Notes: a model not told the origin generated them from the sequence alone. 20,567 bases of DNA from Desulfobacterales bacterium (GCA_013375385.1 JABXJY010000021.1:1-20567); one strand, 5' to 3'. Numbered from the stretch's first letter, positions 6,997 to 15,506 are shown. Translations and numbers: made by a program.

Positions 6997-7689
6997 ATGT
7001 TTCTCATTACAGAGGGGCTGAAAAAGGCCTTCGAGCTCATATATTCTTTAGACCCAGAGGTACTCAGTGTTGTACTGGTATCTGTAAAGGTCTCTCTAAC
7101 GGCTACCCTTGTGGCTACGCTTGTAGGGGTACCACTGGGCTTTGCCATAGGAATTAATGAATTTAGAGGGAAAAAGGTCATTACCATACTGCTGAATACC
7201 CTTATGGCTATCCCAACGGTAGTGGTGGGCCTTACTGTTTATGCCTTTATCTCCAGGCAGGGCCCTCTTGGCTCTCTGGGGCTGTTGTTCTCACCCTCTG
7301 CCATTATCATCGGTGATATTATCTTGGGCACCCCTATTATTACGGCCTTCACCCTATCTGCTGTGCAAGGCATCGATAAGAGGATTCATACGACCGCCAC
7401 GACCTTGGGGGCGACCAAATTCCAGGTAGCAGGCACTGTTCTGGCAGAGGCGCGGTTTGGTGTCTTTGCAGCTGTCATAGCAGGATTTGGAAGGGTCATT
7501 GCTGAGGTTGGATCTGCCATAATGTTGGGAGGAAACATAAAAGGATATTCAAGAACCATCACGACAGCCATTGCCCTTGAGACGAGTAAGGGAGAGTTTG
7601 GCTTTGGAATTGCCCTGGGAATAATCCTTTTAACAGTAGCATTTTCAATAAATATACTATTCCACCACTTCCAGAGGAAACAGGGATGA
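6997..7689 (+). CDS. tupB: Tungstate ABC transporter permease TupB
   Basis: This 230-residue inner-membrane permease forms the channel of the tungstate importer. It has a series of hydrophobic helices and a binding-protein-dependent permease loop of the EAA type (TTATTLGATKFQVAGTVLAEAR, roughly residues 132-153), where the ATPase docks. VGVPLGFAIG and MAIPTVVVGLTVYAF are usual TupB blocks. It follows tupA after 17 bases, with only a weak ribosome site, and shares its last bases with the tupC start (ATGA overlap), so translation is probably coupled. Confidence 0.92.
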   Translation: MFLITEGLKKAFELIYSLDPEVLSVVLVSVKVSLTATLVATLVGVPLGFAIGINEFRGKKVITILLNTLMAIPTVVVGLTVYAFISRQGPLGSLGLLFSPSAIIIGDIILGTPIITAFTLSAVQGIDKRIHTTATTLGATKFQVAGTVLAEARFGVFAAVIAGFGRVIAEVGSAIMLGGNIKGYSRTITTAIALETSKGEFGFGIALGIILLTVAFSINILFHHFQRKQG

Positions 7690-8699
7690 AAATGAATGAG
7701 CCCTTGTTTGTACTGCGAAAGCTGAAGAAATCCTTTGGTGATAGAGAGATCTTTGATATCCCCTATCTGGAACTCCTTCAAGGTAAGATCTATGCCATTG
7801 TAGGGCCAAATGGGTCGGGTAAAACCACTATTCTAAGAATATTGAATGCCTTGGAGAGGCCTACGTCAGGTAAGGTGTTTTTCAAGGGAGAAGACCTTCA
7901 TAATTCGTCTGACGTATTGAATCTACAAAGAGAAATGACCATGGTCATGCAGAATCCGTATCTTTTTAACACAACTGTGTATAAGAATGTAGCCTATGGT
8001 CTCAAGGTTAGAAATCTGGATAAGAAAGACATAAAAAGAAAGGTGGAAGAGACCCTCGAGCTTGTAGGGCTAGCTCATATTAAAGAAAGGAAGGTCACCA
8101 ATCTTTCAGGGGGTGAGGTTCAGAGGGTTGCTATTGCGAGGGGTCTGGTCATTAACCCCGAGGTTCTGCTTCTGGATGAACCTACGGCCAATGTAGACCA
8201 AGTTAACATAAAACTTATTGAAGAAATAGTTCTTACAATAAAAGAAGAAAAAGATACTACCATTATAATGACAACACACAATCCGACCCAGGCATATCTC
8301 CTGGCTGACAAGGTGTTTTCAATTATGAATAAGAGTATTACTGAGACATACTATGAAAACATCTTTCAAGGAGAAGTTAGAAGGGCCAACGGGACAAAGA
8401 TATTCAGCAAGAACAATATTGAAATCTGCCTTGTATCTGACAGAATTGGAAAGGCTATCATATCCATCGATCCCAGAGACATAATCATATCACCTACACC
8501 CTTTGATTCCAGTGCAAGGAATTCTTATAGAGGAACGATAAAAGAGATATCCGAGATAAGAGACCAGGTAAAGGTAGTGGTAGACGCTGGATTGGATTTC
8601 ACAGTGATGGTAACAAAGGAATCCTGTGTGGAGATGGCCCTTATGATTGGTTCAGAGGTCTTCGTAACCTTTAAGGCCTCATCGGTCCAGGTCTATTGA
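7686..8699 (+). CDS. tupC: Tungstate ABC transporter ATP-binding protein TupC with C-terminal TOBE-like domain
   Basis: This 337-residue ATPase powers tungstate uptake. It has a Walker A GPNGSGKTT (40-48), the Q-loop Q89 (VMQNP), the signature LSGGE (140-144), a Walker B LLLDEP (161-166) and the switch H198. Residues from about 260 to 337 form a TOBE/Mop-like oxyanion domain (SIDPRDIIISPTPF near its start, GSEVFVTFKASSVQVY at its end). That domain often senses molybdate or tungstate and can slow transport when the metal is plentiful. The start overlaps tupB. Its last 21 bases overlap the 3' end of the convergent pxpC gene. Confidence 0.93.
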   Translation: MKMNEPLFVLRKLKKSFGDREIFDIPYLELLQGKIYAIVGPNGSGKTTILRILNALERPTSGKVFFKGEDLHNSSDVLNLQREMTMVMQNPYLFNTTVYKNVAYGLKVRNLDKKDIKRKVEETLELVGLAHIKERKVTNLSGGEVQRVAIARGLVINPEVLLLDEPTANVDQVNIKLIEEIVLTIKEEKDTTIIMTTHNPTQAYLLADKVFSIMNKSITETYYENIFQGEVRRANGTKIFSKNNIEICLVSDRIGKAIISIDPRDIIISPTPFDSSARNSYRGTIKEISEIRDQVKVVVDAGLDFTVMVTKESCVEMALMIGSEVFVTFKASSVQVY

Positions 8700-9662
8700 T
8701 TCATCCCTCAAGCCTCCTCTGATCCTCTCAATGATTGCTTCTGCCTCCCTGAGCGCCTGTAAGGCCTCATCCACAGAAACCTCCTGAAAATGGACCGTAT
8801 CACCCGGTTTGATTTGCCCCAAGAGGGGGAGGTCCGCGGTGATGACGGTGGCAATCTTCCGGTATCCGCCGGTGACCGTCTCAGCCAAGATGATGATGGG
8901 CTGACCATCCCCGGGTACCTGGATGGTGCCTGATATCACCCCCTCTGATATGATCGAATCCTCCATCCCCGGCTTTGTCTGGAGGACAGGCCCGGCCAAT
9001 CTGACCCCTGTGCGATCAGACTGAGGTGTAACTTCAAAGGAAGAATGGAGAAACGCCCTTTTACCCTCTTCCGTGAAATGATCGTCCTGGGGGCCGAACG
9101 CGAACCTGAGAGCCCAATTTTTGGGATATGAAGGAATCCATCTTTGGTCGACCGCTCTCCCTCTTGCCTTCAGGTAAAGGTGTGGTGAATCAGAGGACAG
9201 GATATCCCCTCCCTTAAGGGCTCTTCCCTCAAGGCCGCCGAATCGGGAGAAGAGGTTTGTGGATTTACTCTCCATGATGGGAGATAGGCTGATTCCGCCC
9301 CCCAGGGCAAGGTAGGCCCTGCAACCACTCCTAGGCCCTCTGAATGAGAGGGTATCGGCCTTCCTCAGGAAATGTGAATGCCACATCTTCAGCGGCTCCT
9401 CGTTCAGATGGGGTTGAAGATCAGCCCCGGTGATGGCAATGACTAAATCTGTGAGAGCTCTGACCTTTAATCCCAGTACGGTTATTTCCAGGCAGGCCTC
9501 ACCCTCCGGGTTATTTACGAGCAGGTTTCCGATCCTCAGGGAAAAGAAATCCACAGCCCCACTGGGGGCGACTCCATATCGACCATACCCGAACCTCCCC
9601 CGATCCTGAACCGTAGTCAGGGGACCGGGTGACAGAACTTCTAAGGTCTCTACGACTGCCAA
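8679..9662 (-). CDS. pxpC: 5-oxoprolinase subunit C / KipA-type biotin-dependent carboxyltransferase-like protein
   Basis: This 327-residue AHS2-domain protein has the family blocks SPGPLTTVQDRGRFGYGRYG (11-30), APSGAVD (32-38), SDRTGVRL (215-222), GVISGTIQVPGDGQP (241-255) and ADLPLLGQIKPGD (276-288). With PxpA and PxpB it forms the ATP-dependent 5-oxoprolinase of many bacteria; the same fold occurs in KipA and in urea amidolyase-related proteins. Its start overlaps the end of pxpB, so the pair is co-translated. No pxpA (LamB/YcsF family) lies in the window, so the oxoprolinase role is likely but not secured. Its 3' end overlaps tupC by 21 bases on the other strand. Confidence 0.9.
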   Translation of the reverse strand: MAVVETLEVLSPGPLTTVQDRGRFGYGRYGVAPSGAVDFFSLRIGNLLVNNPEGEACLEITVLGLKVRALTDLVIAITGADLQPHLNEEPLKMWHSHFLRKADTLSFRGPRSGCRAYLALGGGISLSPIMESKSTNLFSRFGGLEGRALKGGDILSSDSPHLYLKARGRAVDQRWIPSYPKNWALRFAFGPQDDHFTEEGKRAFLHSSFEVTPQSDRTGVRLAGPVLQTKPGMEDSIISEGVISGTIQVPGDGQPIIILAETVTGGYRKIATVITADLPLLGQIKPGDTVHFQEVSVDEALQALREAEAIIERIRGGLRDESIDLDR

Positions 9663-10342
9663 TGCGCCATTTCCTCCTCTCTGATGGGAAAGAATCTCAC
9701 CAGGTCGCCCATTTCCAGGGGCGTTGGAGGCAGCCTTGTGGGATCAAAGAGCTTTAAGGGTGTTCGACCAATAATCTGCCACCCTCCCGGGCTTTCCACC
9801 GGGTAGACGCCAGTTTGCTTTTGGCCGATTCCCACAGATCCCTTGGGGACAATGGTTCGCGGGGTTTTCCTCCTAGGTGTGACGAGCGCTTCTGGTACTG
9901 TGCCCATATAGGCATACCCAGCTGCAAATCCAATCATATAGACCTGATAGGTAGATCCTGTGTGGAGCCGGATGACCTCTTCCGGGCTTATCTTGTGGTA
10001 TCTGGCTACCCATAGCAGATCGGGACCGTATTCGCCGCCGTAGATGACTGGAATCTTCAAGGTTCTGGGCTTGGGGATTTGAGCCCCATTCATGGTTCTT
10101 CGTAGGCCTTTGATCCTGTCTTGAAGTGTCGGTAACGTGATTTTCAGCGGGTCATAAATAATATGCAGGGATCGGTAGCAGGGTATGGTTTCAACAACCC
10201 CCTCTATCCGATGACGGTCTAACGTGAGGAAGAGCTCCCTGACCCTCTGGTTCACTGTAAGGCTGATCTCATCGCCCAATTCAACCAAAATGGACCGGTC
10301 ACCCATGATACGATACACGGGATTCTCGTAGAGCATGGCCAT
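9650..10342 (-). CDS. pxpB: 5-oxoprolinase subunit B / KipI-type AHS1-domain protein
   Basis: This 230-residue AHS1-domain protein is the partner of the downstream pxpC product. Family blocks are the early GDRS (14-17), GFAAGYAYMG (138-147), a PRRKTPRT-PKGSVGIG stretch (157-173) and YPVESPGGWQIIGRTP (180-195). In the Pxp complex it helps activate 5-oxoproline for ring opening; the Bacillus homologue KipI also inhibits a sensor kinase. The ribosome site AGGGA lies too close to the annotated ATG and fits the second ATG (at 10338-10336) better, which would drop two residues. A ruined PAS sensor gene ends 4 bases upstream. Confidence 0.9.
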   Translation of the reverse strand: MAMLYENPVYRIMGDRSILVELGDEISLTVNQRVRELFLTLDRHRIEGVVETIPCYRSLHIIYDPLKITLPTLQDRIKGLRRTMNGAQIPKPRTLKIPVIYGGEYGPDLLWVARYHKISPEEVIRLHTGSTYQVYMIGFAAGYAYMGTVPEALVTPRRKTPRTIVPKGSVGIGQKQTGVYPVESPGGWQIIGRTPLKLFDPTRLPPTPLEMGDLVRFFPIREEEMAHWQS

Positions 10343-10345
10343 TCC

Positions 10346-11247
10346 CTATAGAAACGCCTGGCAGAGGCAATCTTGCGATCCCTGATGCGTAAAGGAACCT
10401 GGATAAGAATTCCCTAGTTTTCTTATCTTCCCCTCCGTCTGCTTGCGCTCGGTGATATCTCGCACAATGCCTCGAAACCCTATCGGCTGACCCCCTGAGT
10501 TTTTTATTGGAGATACTGAGACTTCAACATTCCTTTTAGTGCCGTCTTTCCTCATAATCTCAAAATCAAATTCTTTTGCAGGTTTTCTTGTGCGGTAGAC
10601 TTTGTTAAAGACCTGATACATCTTCTTGGCGGTCTCCGGGGTGATATATTCTCGGTTGTTCATCCCCGTTAATTCGTTCCGGGGGAGTCCCGCTATTTTA
10701 CACAATGCGTCATTGAAAAGGTGAGGTTGCCCGCAATGTCAAGCTCGTAGTAGGCATCTTCAATGCTGTCAAGTATGGTTCGGTATTTTTCCTCACTGTC
10801 CCCTTGTCTGTTTAATGCCTCCTCCGCTTGATTGCGCCCTTCTATTTCTCCCCTCAATTGTTTGTTTACTTCTACCAGTTCCGCATTTCGCTCTTCCACT
10901 CTTCGTTCCAGTTCTTCGTGAGCCTTTCGAAGCGCCTCTTCAGCTTGCTTGTATGCAGCAATTTCTTTGTTCGTTTTCTGAAGTAATACATTCTGTTTCC
11001 TCAGCACGAAATAGGCAACTACGGTGGCTAGAAGGGAGGCAAGGGCAATGGTAACAAGATGCGATTCCCAGGTGGCCACAGTTGGGTGAATGATCTGCCT
11101 TAACCATTCGTATAGAAACATACCTATTACCATTATAATAGCAGTCATTGCCAAAGATGCTATCAGATTTCGCTTTGGCTCACGTTCTGATGCCCCCACC
11201 TCATCGGTCTTTTGGGAAAGTTCCCCATGAGTCTGTTTTTCAACCAT
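10346..11247 (-). pseudogene. Frameshifted and truncated membrane PAS sensor protein
   Basis: Two minus-strand frames make up one gene. The first (from 11247) gives an acidic N-terminus, two membrane helices (about residues 28-48 and 63-82), a coiled coil (85-150) and the start of a PAS domain (EEKYRTILDSIEDAYYELDIAGNLTF). It then breaks at an A4 run at 10716-10719 and stops at 10693. One extra base there would continue as FNDALCKIAGLPRNEL and finish the PAS domain, with a proper PAC end GIVRDITERKQTEGKIRKL in the second frame. No histidine-kinase or cyclase domain follows: about 28 unrelated residues run to the stop at 10346. So the gene has a frameshift and has lost its output domain. A sequencing error could explain the first defect but not the second. 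Confidence 0.75.
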
Positions 11248-11523
11248 TACAAGATCCTCTAATCACCTCAAAAATCCCTTACCATGGCAAACTAATCCAT
11301 CGTTATGAGTGGTTTTTCCATGTCAGTTAGTGAAAAATCTGCTCATCTAACGACAAAAGGCTTCCTGAGTCAAGAGAAATTCGTTACCAGAAAAACTGCT
11401 TACCAGCGGCCCTGAAGAGTCACCTTCGCATAAAGAGCAATATTTGGACTTTTTCGACAGTCTCAGCAGAAGTCGTTACCTCCGCGATAGCTGGTTCATA
11501 CACAATATGTGGACACCGTGAGG
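11248..11523. other. Gene-free stretch between the PAS pseudogene and the CFI-box remnant
   Basis: I see no gene, RNA or clear repeat here. It includes the upstream region of the broken PAS gene, with only a weak ribosome site (gaggatctt) before its ATG. Confidence 0.4.
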
Positions 11524-11559
11524 AAAAAGGCAGGGCCACGTTATTATGACCCTGCCTTT
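11524..11559 (-). terminator. Rho-independent terminator for the minus strand
   Basis: On the minus strand aaaggcaggg pairs with ccctgccttt around a 14-base loop, and the arm runs into TTTTT. It lies about 20 bases after the stop of the CFI-box-CTERM remnant and is the first strong stop for transcripts from the kinase gene as well. Confidence 0.85.
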
Positions 11560-11580
11560 GATGCCTGAGTTGAATGTTGT

Positions 11581-11832
11581 TTACTTCCTGAACTTCTTCC
11601 AGCTGAAACCTGTAATTCCAATCAAACGAGAACCCAAAAGGAGCGTAAGAGCAAAGGTGGGTGCGGGGCCAGACTTTAGGGCAGCCCAGCTCACTCCCAC
11701 AAGGAGTAGCAAGCTCCAGCGTACCAACGCCCGCAGGGTGTGATGATTGGCGCTAAAGTCAGCCACAGGTGGTGAGTAGGTATAGTAGAAGTGCACGCAG
11801 AGTTGAGAAGCAAAGTAGAAGTCGTAAGTCTT
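11581..11832 (-). pseudogene. C-terminal remnant of a CFI-box-CTERM domain protein
   Basis: The minus frame is open from about 11832 to a TAA at 11581. It reads FYYTYSPPVADFSANHHTL, then RALVRWSLLLLVGVSWAALK, then a hydrophobic tail LTLLLGSRLIGITGF ending in basic SWKKFRK. The YYTYSPPVADFIA / RWSLLPxVGVSW pattern is what I recall for the tail of CFI-box-CTERM proteins, which end in a membrane helix and a basic patch like PEP-CTERM surface proteins. The cysteine-rich CFI box and everything before it are missing: an in-frame TGA lies just upstream, and the kinase gene stops at 11842. A GTG at 11796 could start a 71-residue peptide, but it would be only the tail. Confidence 0.6.
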
Positions 11833-11841
11833 AAACGGCGT

Positions 11842-13203
11842 TCAGTTTTTATTCATAAGCGACATAATTAACTCGTTATTCTTTGCAATGCGTGCCACTA
11901 AAGTTGTTGCAAAACTTCTCATAAAGAGAAGCTGCACTGATTTTGAGACTCTATCCATCAAAGTGGCACTCATTTTCATTAAGACACAATCTGTACTCGC
12001 CTTCAGTGTTGCAGCCCTTGGCTGACCGCTTAGATAAGCCATCTCCCCAAAACATTCTCCTCGATCAATGACGTTGATTTTGGTATCATCTTTCAGCACC
12101 TCAACTTTTCCACTGAGAATAATATGTAGCGAATCATCTATTTCCCCTTCGGTCATGATTACCTCCCCCTTGGGAACCCTAAGTACAGTGCATGCTGGGA
12201 GGATCTCTTTAACTTGCTGCTTGTCGAAATCCTCGAAAAAGGGTAAATTGCAAATATAATCAATCTTTTCTTCAACTTGTGCTTCTTTTTTGGCTATTTT
12301 CAAATGCCGTGCCACCACCCCTAAATCATAGGCAAAGTCCATACAAGTCTGATATCGGTGATCAAGGTCTTTGGCGAGCGTCTTGTTGACTATCCTTTCC
12401 AGGACGCCAGGAAGTTCCGGACGAATATCCAGAATGGACACGGGTTCTTCATGTGCTATTTTATACAGAATGGTATAAAGATTATCACCCGAAAATGGCT
12501 TGGCCCCTGTTAAGAGTTCATAGAAAACACAGCCTAAAGAAAAGACATCGCTTCTGGGATCCGCTTTACCCTCTGAAGTAAAATGTTGTGGTGACATATA
12601 GCTGAAAGTCCCCGTAATATTATTGTCCAGACCCTTATTGATATCAATCCTGATTGCTTCGCGAGCCGTTCGGGATATGCCAAAGTCGGTAATTTTCACA
12701 GCTCCCGTGGTGTCAAGCATAATATTAGATGGCTTGATATCCCAGTGAACTACCCCTTTGTTGTGAGCATAATCTAAGGCCCTGCATGCTTGAAAGATAA
12801 TATCTATGACTTTGTCGACACGTAACAGGTTATCCTTTTTGCAGAACTCCTTCAGCGTTGGTCCATTAACGTGCTCCATGGCGAGGTAACAAAAACCCTG
12901 GTACACATCAGCCTCATAGACTGAAACGATGTTGGGATGGGCAAGCATACCCGCAGAGCGTGCCTCACGGAAGAACTTCTGCATATAGGTGCTGGTGGAT
13001 TTCTCTGAAATCCCATTCGAGGCTCGGGGAATTTTTATGGCCACAAGCCTCTCAATGTAAGGGTCCCATCCCAGAAAAACCACCCCCATGCTGCCTCTGC
13101 CCAATTCATACAGGATGGTATGTCTTCCTATGTCCTGTGGGATAGATACATCACCAGAAGAAGGCAGGTAACCTGCAGAATCGTTCAGTCTATTTTCATT
13201 CAT
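11842..13203 (-). CDS. Ser/Thr protein kinase with C-terminal cyclic-nucleotide-binding domain
   Basis: The 453-residue cytoplasmic protein has a eukaryotic-type kinase domain at about 28-300: glycine loop GRGSMG (35-40), K57 (VAIK), E80, catalytic loop VHWDIKPSN (152-160), DFG (173-175), SPQ in place of APE (204-206) and RSDVFSLG (217-224). A cNMP-binding domain follows (about 315-430), with the phosphate cassette FGEMAYLSGQPRAATL at 385-400. The HRD arginine is replaced by W154, but catalytic D155, K57 and D173 remain, so it is probably an active non-RD kinase not needing activation-loop phosphorylation. There are no membrane helices. The layout suggests kinase output controlled by a cyclic nucleotide, or a CRP-like pocket for another ligand. 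No substrate is apparent nearby. Confidence 0.92.
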   Translation of the reverse strand: MNENRLNDSAGYLPSSGDVSIPQDIGRHTILYELGRGSMGVVFLGWDPYIERLVAIKIPRASNGISEKSTSTYMQKFFREARSAGMLAHPNIVSVYEADVYQGFCYLAMEHVNGPTLKEFCKKDNLLRVDKVIDIIFQACRALDYAHNKGVVHWDIKPSNIMLDTTGAVKITDFGISRTAREAIRIDINKGLDNNITGTFSYMSPQHFTSEGKADPRSDVFSLGCVFYELLTGAKPFSGDNLYTILYKIAHEEPVSILDIRPELPGVLERIVNKTLAKDLDHRYQTCMDFAYDLGVVARHLKIAKKEAQVEEKIDYICNLPFFEDFDKQQVKEILPACTVLRVPKGEVIMTEGEIDDSLHIILSGKVEVLKDDTKINVIDRGECFGEMAYLSGQPRAATLKASTDCVLMKMSATLMDRVSKSVQLLFMRSFATTLVARIAKNNELIMSLMNKN

Positions 13204-14304
13204 GAATCCACCTTTCCGACGTTATTCACAAAGTGTTGAGACCTCATATACAAACAACGAGGACTACTGGCATCTGTTTAAGTGATAAAGCATCCTGCTG
13301 CAGGCGCATCTAGAGGTCCGATTCATAGTTGGCCTCAATATAGGTGGCAATCAATTTTCGTGCCGGAAACTGATCTTTTAGCATCTCCTTCAAAATAAGC
13401 ACAATTGAGATGAATAACTTCATCCCGGAGTATCCAGAAATCCTTGTTCTGCGGAGGTTTCAGGCGGTTATGGTGTAATGCATCAATAAAGGATTTGAGT
13501 TAAGGGGGAAGTTCTGGTGAAGGAAAAGGGGTATAAAAATGCACAGATAAGGTTCATCCGCGCACAGTTTTTTGTGCAACACCCTGGAACACTCTTAACT
13601 TCTATATAAAAATGGTGAGGACACAAAATACCTCACCCCTGCCCATCATACTTTCCAGGCGAAAAAAGTACAGATTACGATCAGAATACTAGAGTTTGTT
13701 GGCCTTTCAATTTTCCACTATCATAGATACTATGCAGGGTTTCTTGCGCAGCCTTTTGGTATTAACATTGACCAAGAAAGAAAAACCAAACAAGCGTATT
13801 CATTATTAGGTGCCTGACCAGAGGGTGTCAGCACGGATAGAAGCTGGTAAGGAGCCTTTCAGAAAGCGAGTTAAAAAGAACCTGCCAGCCAAAACGGGAA
13901 TTAAACATCAGGCAGTGATTTGGAGATTCTCCATGCCTAGATGGTGTTTATTTCAACACTGAACACTAGGAGGTGTGCCCTGTGCTTTAACGAGATACAC
14001 GGAGTCTCATTGTCGTAAAGGAGGCATCTTCGCTAGGGAGTTACAAAAAAATGACGTTTGGATAAATTCTAAAAAAAGTGCTCTTCAAAAAAATGCTTGA
14101 CAAAAGGAACCCACATTGAAGCAGTAATCTATCGTTTTTGGTTCATTGGAAGGCATACTACATATAGGAAAGCTATATGAAAATTGGCATGGTTTTTATC
14201 CCAAAGATACCAGAGCCTCATGTTCCGGAGATCGAGTCCCTTCCAAGGAGAGCAGTAAAGAAGCCCCTCTCGGACGAACTCGCGACGCGATCCCAGTTCC
14301 AGGA
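13204..14304. other. About 1.1 kb without a supportable gene
   Basis: Both strands have only short frames. On the minus strand near 13340-13480 short frames (one includes FWILRDEVIHLNCAYFEGD) look protein-like but are broken and I cannot name them. A minus-strand terminator-like hairpin lies at 13607-13637. AT-rich runs of six or seven A near 14040-14095 and a lone TTGACA at 14097 have no clear -10. The stretch reads as decayed sequence. Confidence 0.5.
13607..13637 (-). terminator. Terminator-like hairpin, minus strand, without a surviving gene
   Basis: ggtgagg (13614-13620) pairs with cctcacc (13631-13637) around a 10-base loop, and on the minus strand it runs into atttttata. No intact gene lies upstream of it on that strand, so it probably ended a gene now lost. 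Confidence 0.6.
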
Positions 14305-14484
14305 CTATATGATCCCCTCATCCCTCCATTTGGCGAAAATGCGCTTGCACTTCGCCTCTGTCTCTTTGATTGCATCCTCAGGGGTTGCCTCACCCTTAGC
14401 TGGCTTCGCAAACATCACAGGGATGACCCACGAGCCCCAGATCTCAGCGATGGCCGCGTTGGTGTAGCCCGGGTAAGGCCACCC
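14305..14484 (-). pseudogene. C-terminal remnant of an ABC transporter solute-binding protein
   Basis: The minus frame from about 14484 to a TAG at 14305 reads WPYPGYTNAAIAEIWGSW, VIPVMFAKPAKGEATPEDAI, then KETEAKCKRIFAKWRDEGII. This is the usual end of a family 1 extracellular solute-binding protein (GYTNAAIAEIWNxWxIPxMxA...EEAIKEAExxxKRIFxKW). The frame is closed upstream by a TGA at 14485-14487, and no start, signal peptide, permease or ATPase is present. Immediately before it, in another frame from 14579, lies a peptide MTLHHPKKYRFLESDVSSFL that faintly recalls the end of an excisionase/MerR-like helix-turn-helix protein. This suggests two gene pieces joined. Confidence 0.65.
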
Positions 14485-14579
14485 TCAACCAGTCTGGTGG
14501 CTTTCACCTGATGTTCTTGGAGAAACGAGGACACATCGGACTCCAGAAATCGATATTTCTTTGGATGATGAAGCGTCAT

Positions 14580-14931
14580 ATATTATGAATTAGCTTGTAT
14601 GGTATATGTCCCTCGTCCACAAGACAAAAGATTATTTCAGTATCGCAGATGTGGGCTTGAAGAGAAGGGCGTAGAATTGGTTTAATCGATGTGGCAAGAA
14701 CCCTAAATGCTAGGTTAAAAGAGATAAATAAGGCGATAACGATTTCATTGAAAAAATAAGAATATTATTACCTCGATTTTTTCCTCTGCGGATGTGTTTA
14801 TTCCTCGCAAATCCCTTTCCTGCCTTATGGCAAGAATTCAGCAACAAATCAGGAGCTAAATCAAATGGCCTCTGAGTAGTAAGCACAATCGTAACAACTC
14901 AAGACAAGCAAGTACTCCGAAGGGATTGCTC
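14580..14931. other. Gene-free upstream and spacer sequence
   Basis: I find no gene, RNA or strong hairpin in these 350 AT-rich bases. They lie downstream of the minus-strand universal stress protein gene. Confidence 0.4.
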
Positions 14932-15396
14932 TCAGCTTTTAACTCTGGGAGGGATTACAAAAACTGGTATTGGGCTATGCCGGAGGACCTTCTCAGCAAC
15001 ACTTCCGATAATGGCATGCTGTATTCCTGTTCTACTGTGCGTTCCCATAACAACAATATCCGCATTCTCCTCTTTTGCAAATTTAATTATTTCAGCATCC
15101 TCTCTACCTGATTTGGCAACAATTTTAAACGGAACCCCATTCTCTATCTTTTTTATGTAGTGCTCCCTGTAGTTATTAATCAGAGTCTCTTTAAACTCCT
15201 TATCGATCGTCTCTAAGGTCTCACGAGGGATAACATTTTCCGCAAATTTCCGGTGGGGATTGTCAGGTATGACATATAGAATGTAGAGAAGACCCTTATC
15301 TCTCTTTGCAATACCATAGGCAAACTCAAAGGCATAATCGGAGTTTTCAGAGAAATCGGTGCAGAAGAGTATCTTTTTGTATTTCGGGTAGCCCAT
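14932..15396 (-). CDS. Universal stress protein (UspA family)
   Basis: This is a single-domain, 154-residue cytoplasmic USP. The start YKKILFCTDFSENSDYAFEFA has D14 at the nucleotide-binding position. The ATP-binding motif is complete: VMGTHSRTG (116-124), then GSVAEKVLRHSPIPVFVIP (131-149). Such proteins bind ATP and help cells survive stress, usually as dimers. It stands alone, between remnants, and appears intact. A GAGAAGG-like ribosome site lies about 7 bases before the ATG. Which stress it answers cannot be read from the sequence. Confidence 0.93.
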   Translation of the reverse strand: MGYPKYKKILFCTDFSENSDYAFEFAYGIAKRDKGLLYILYVIPDNPHRKFAENVIPRETLETIDKEFKETLINNYREHYIKKIENGVPFKIVAKSGREDAEIIKFAKEENADIVVMGTHSRTGIQHAIIGSVAEKVLRHSPIPVFVIPPRVKS

Positions 15397-15463
15397 AATC
15401 TTGCCTTCTCTTCCATTCTGACATCTATTAAATTAAATATGTAGATTCAATCCGGTACTTCAC

Positions 15464-15506
15464 TCAAAAACAAAATAACCACCCCCATTTATCATTGGGA
15501 GTGGTT
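15464..15506 (-). terminator. Terminator hairpin, minus strand
   Basis: aaccac and ccca (15477-15487) pair with tggg and gtggtt (15496-15506), with one C/A mismatch and an 8-base loop. On the minus strand it runs into attttgttttt. It lies about 125 bases after the response-regulator remnant and would end its transcript. Confidence 0.7.

Noticed and set aside
7241..7429. Plus-strand frame inside tupB
   Set aside because: It is an out-of-frame shadow of a clear permease gene.
13340..13480. Minus-strand small frames, one reading FWILRDEVIHLNCAYFEGD
   Set aside because: Frames are short and broken, with no ribosome site and no family I can name.
14146..14511. Plus-strand frames of 121 and 96 codons
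   Set aside because: They run antisense to the solute-binding-protein remnant, whose minus-strand reading matches a known family; the plus readings look like nothing known.
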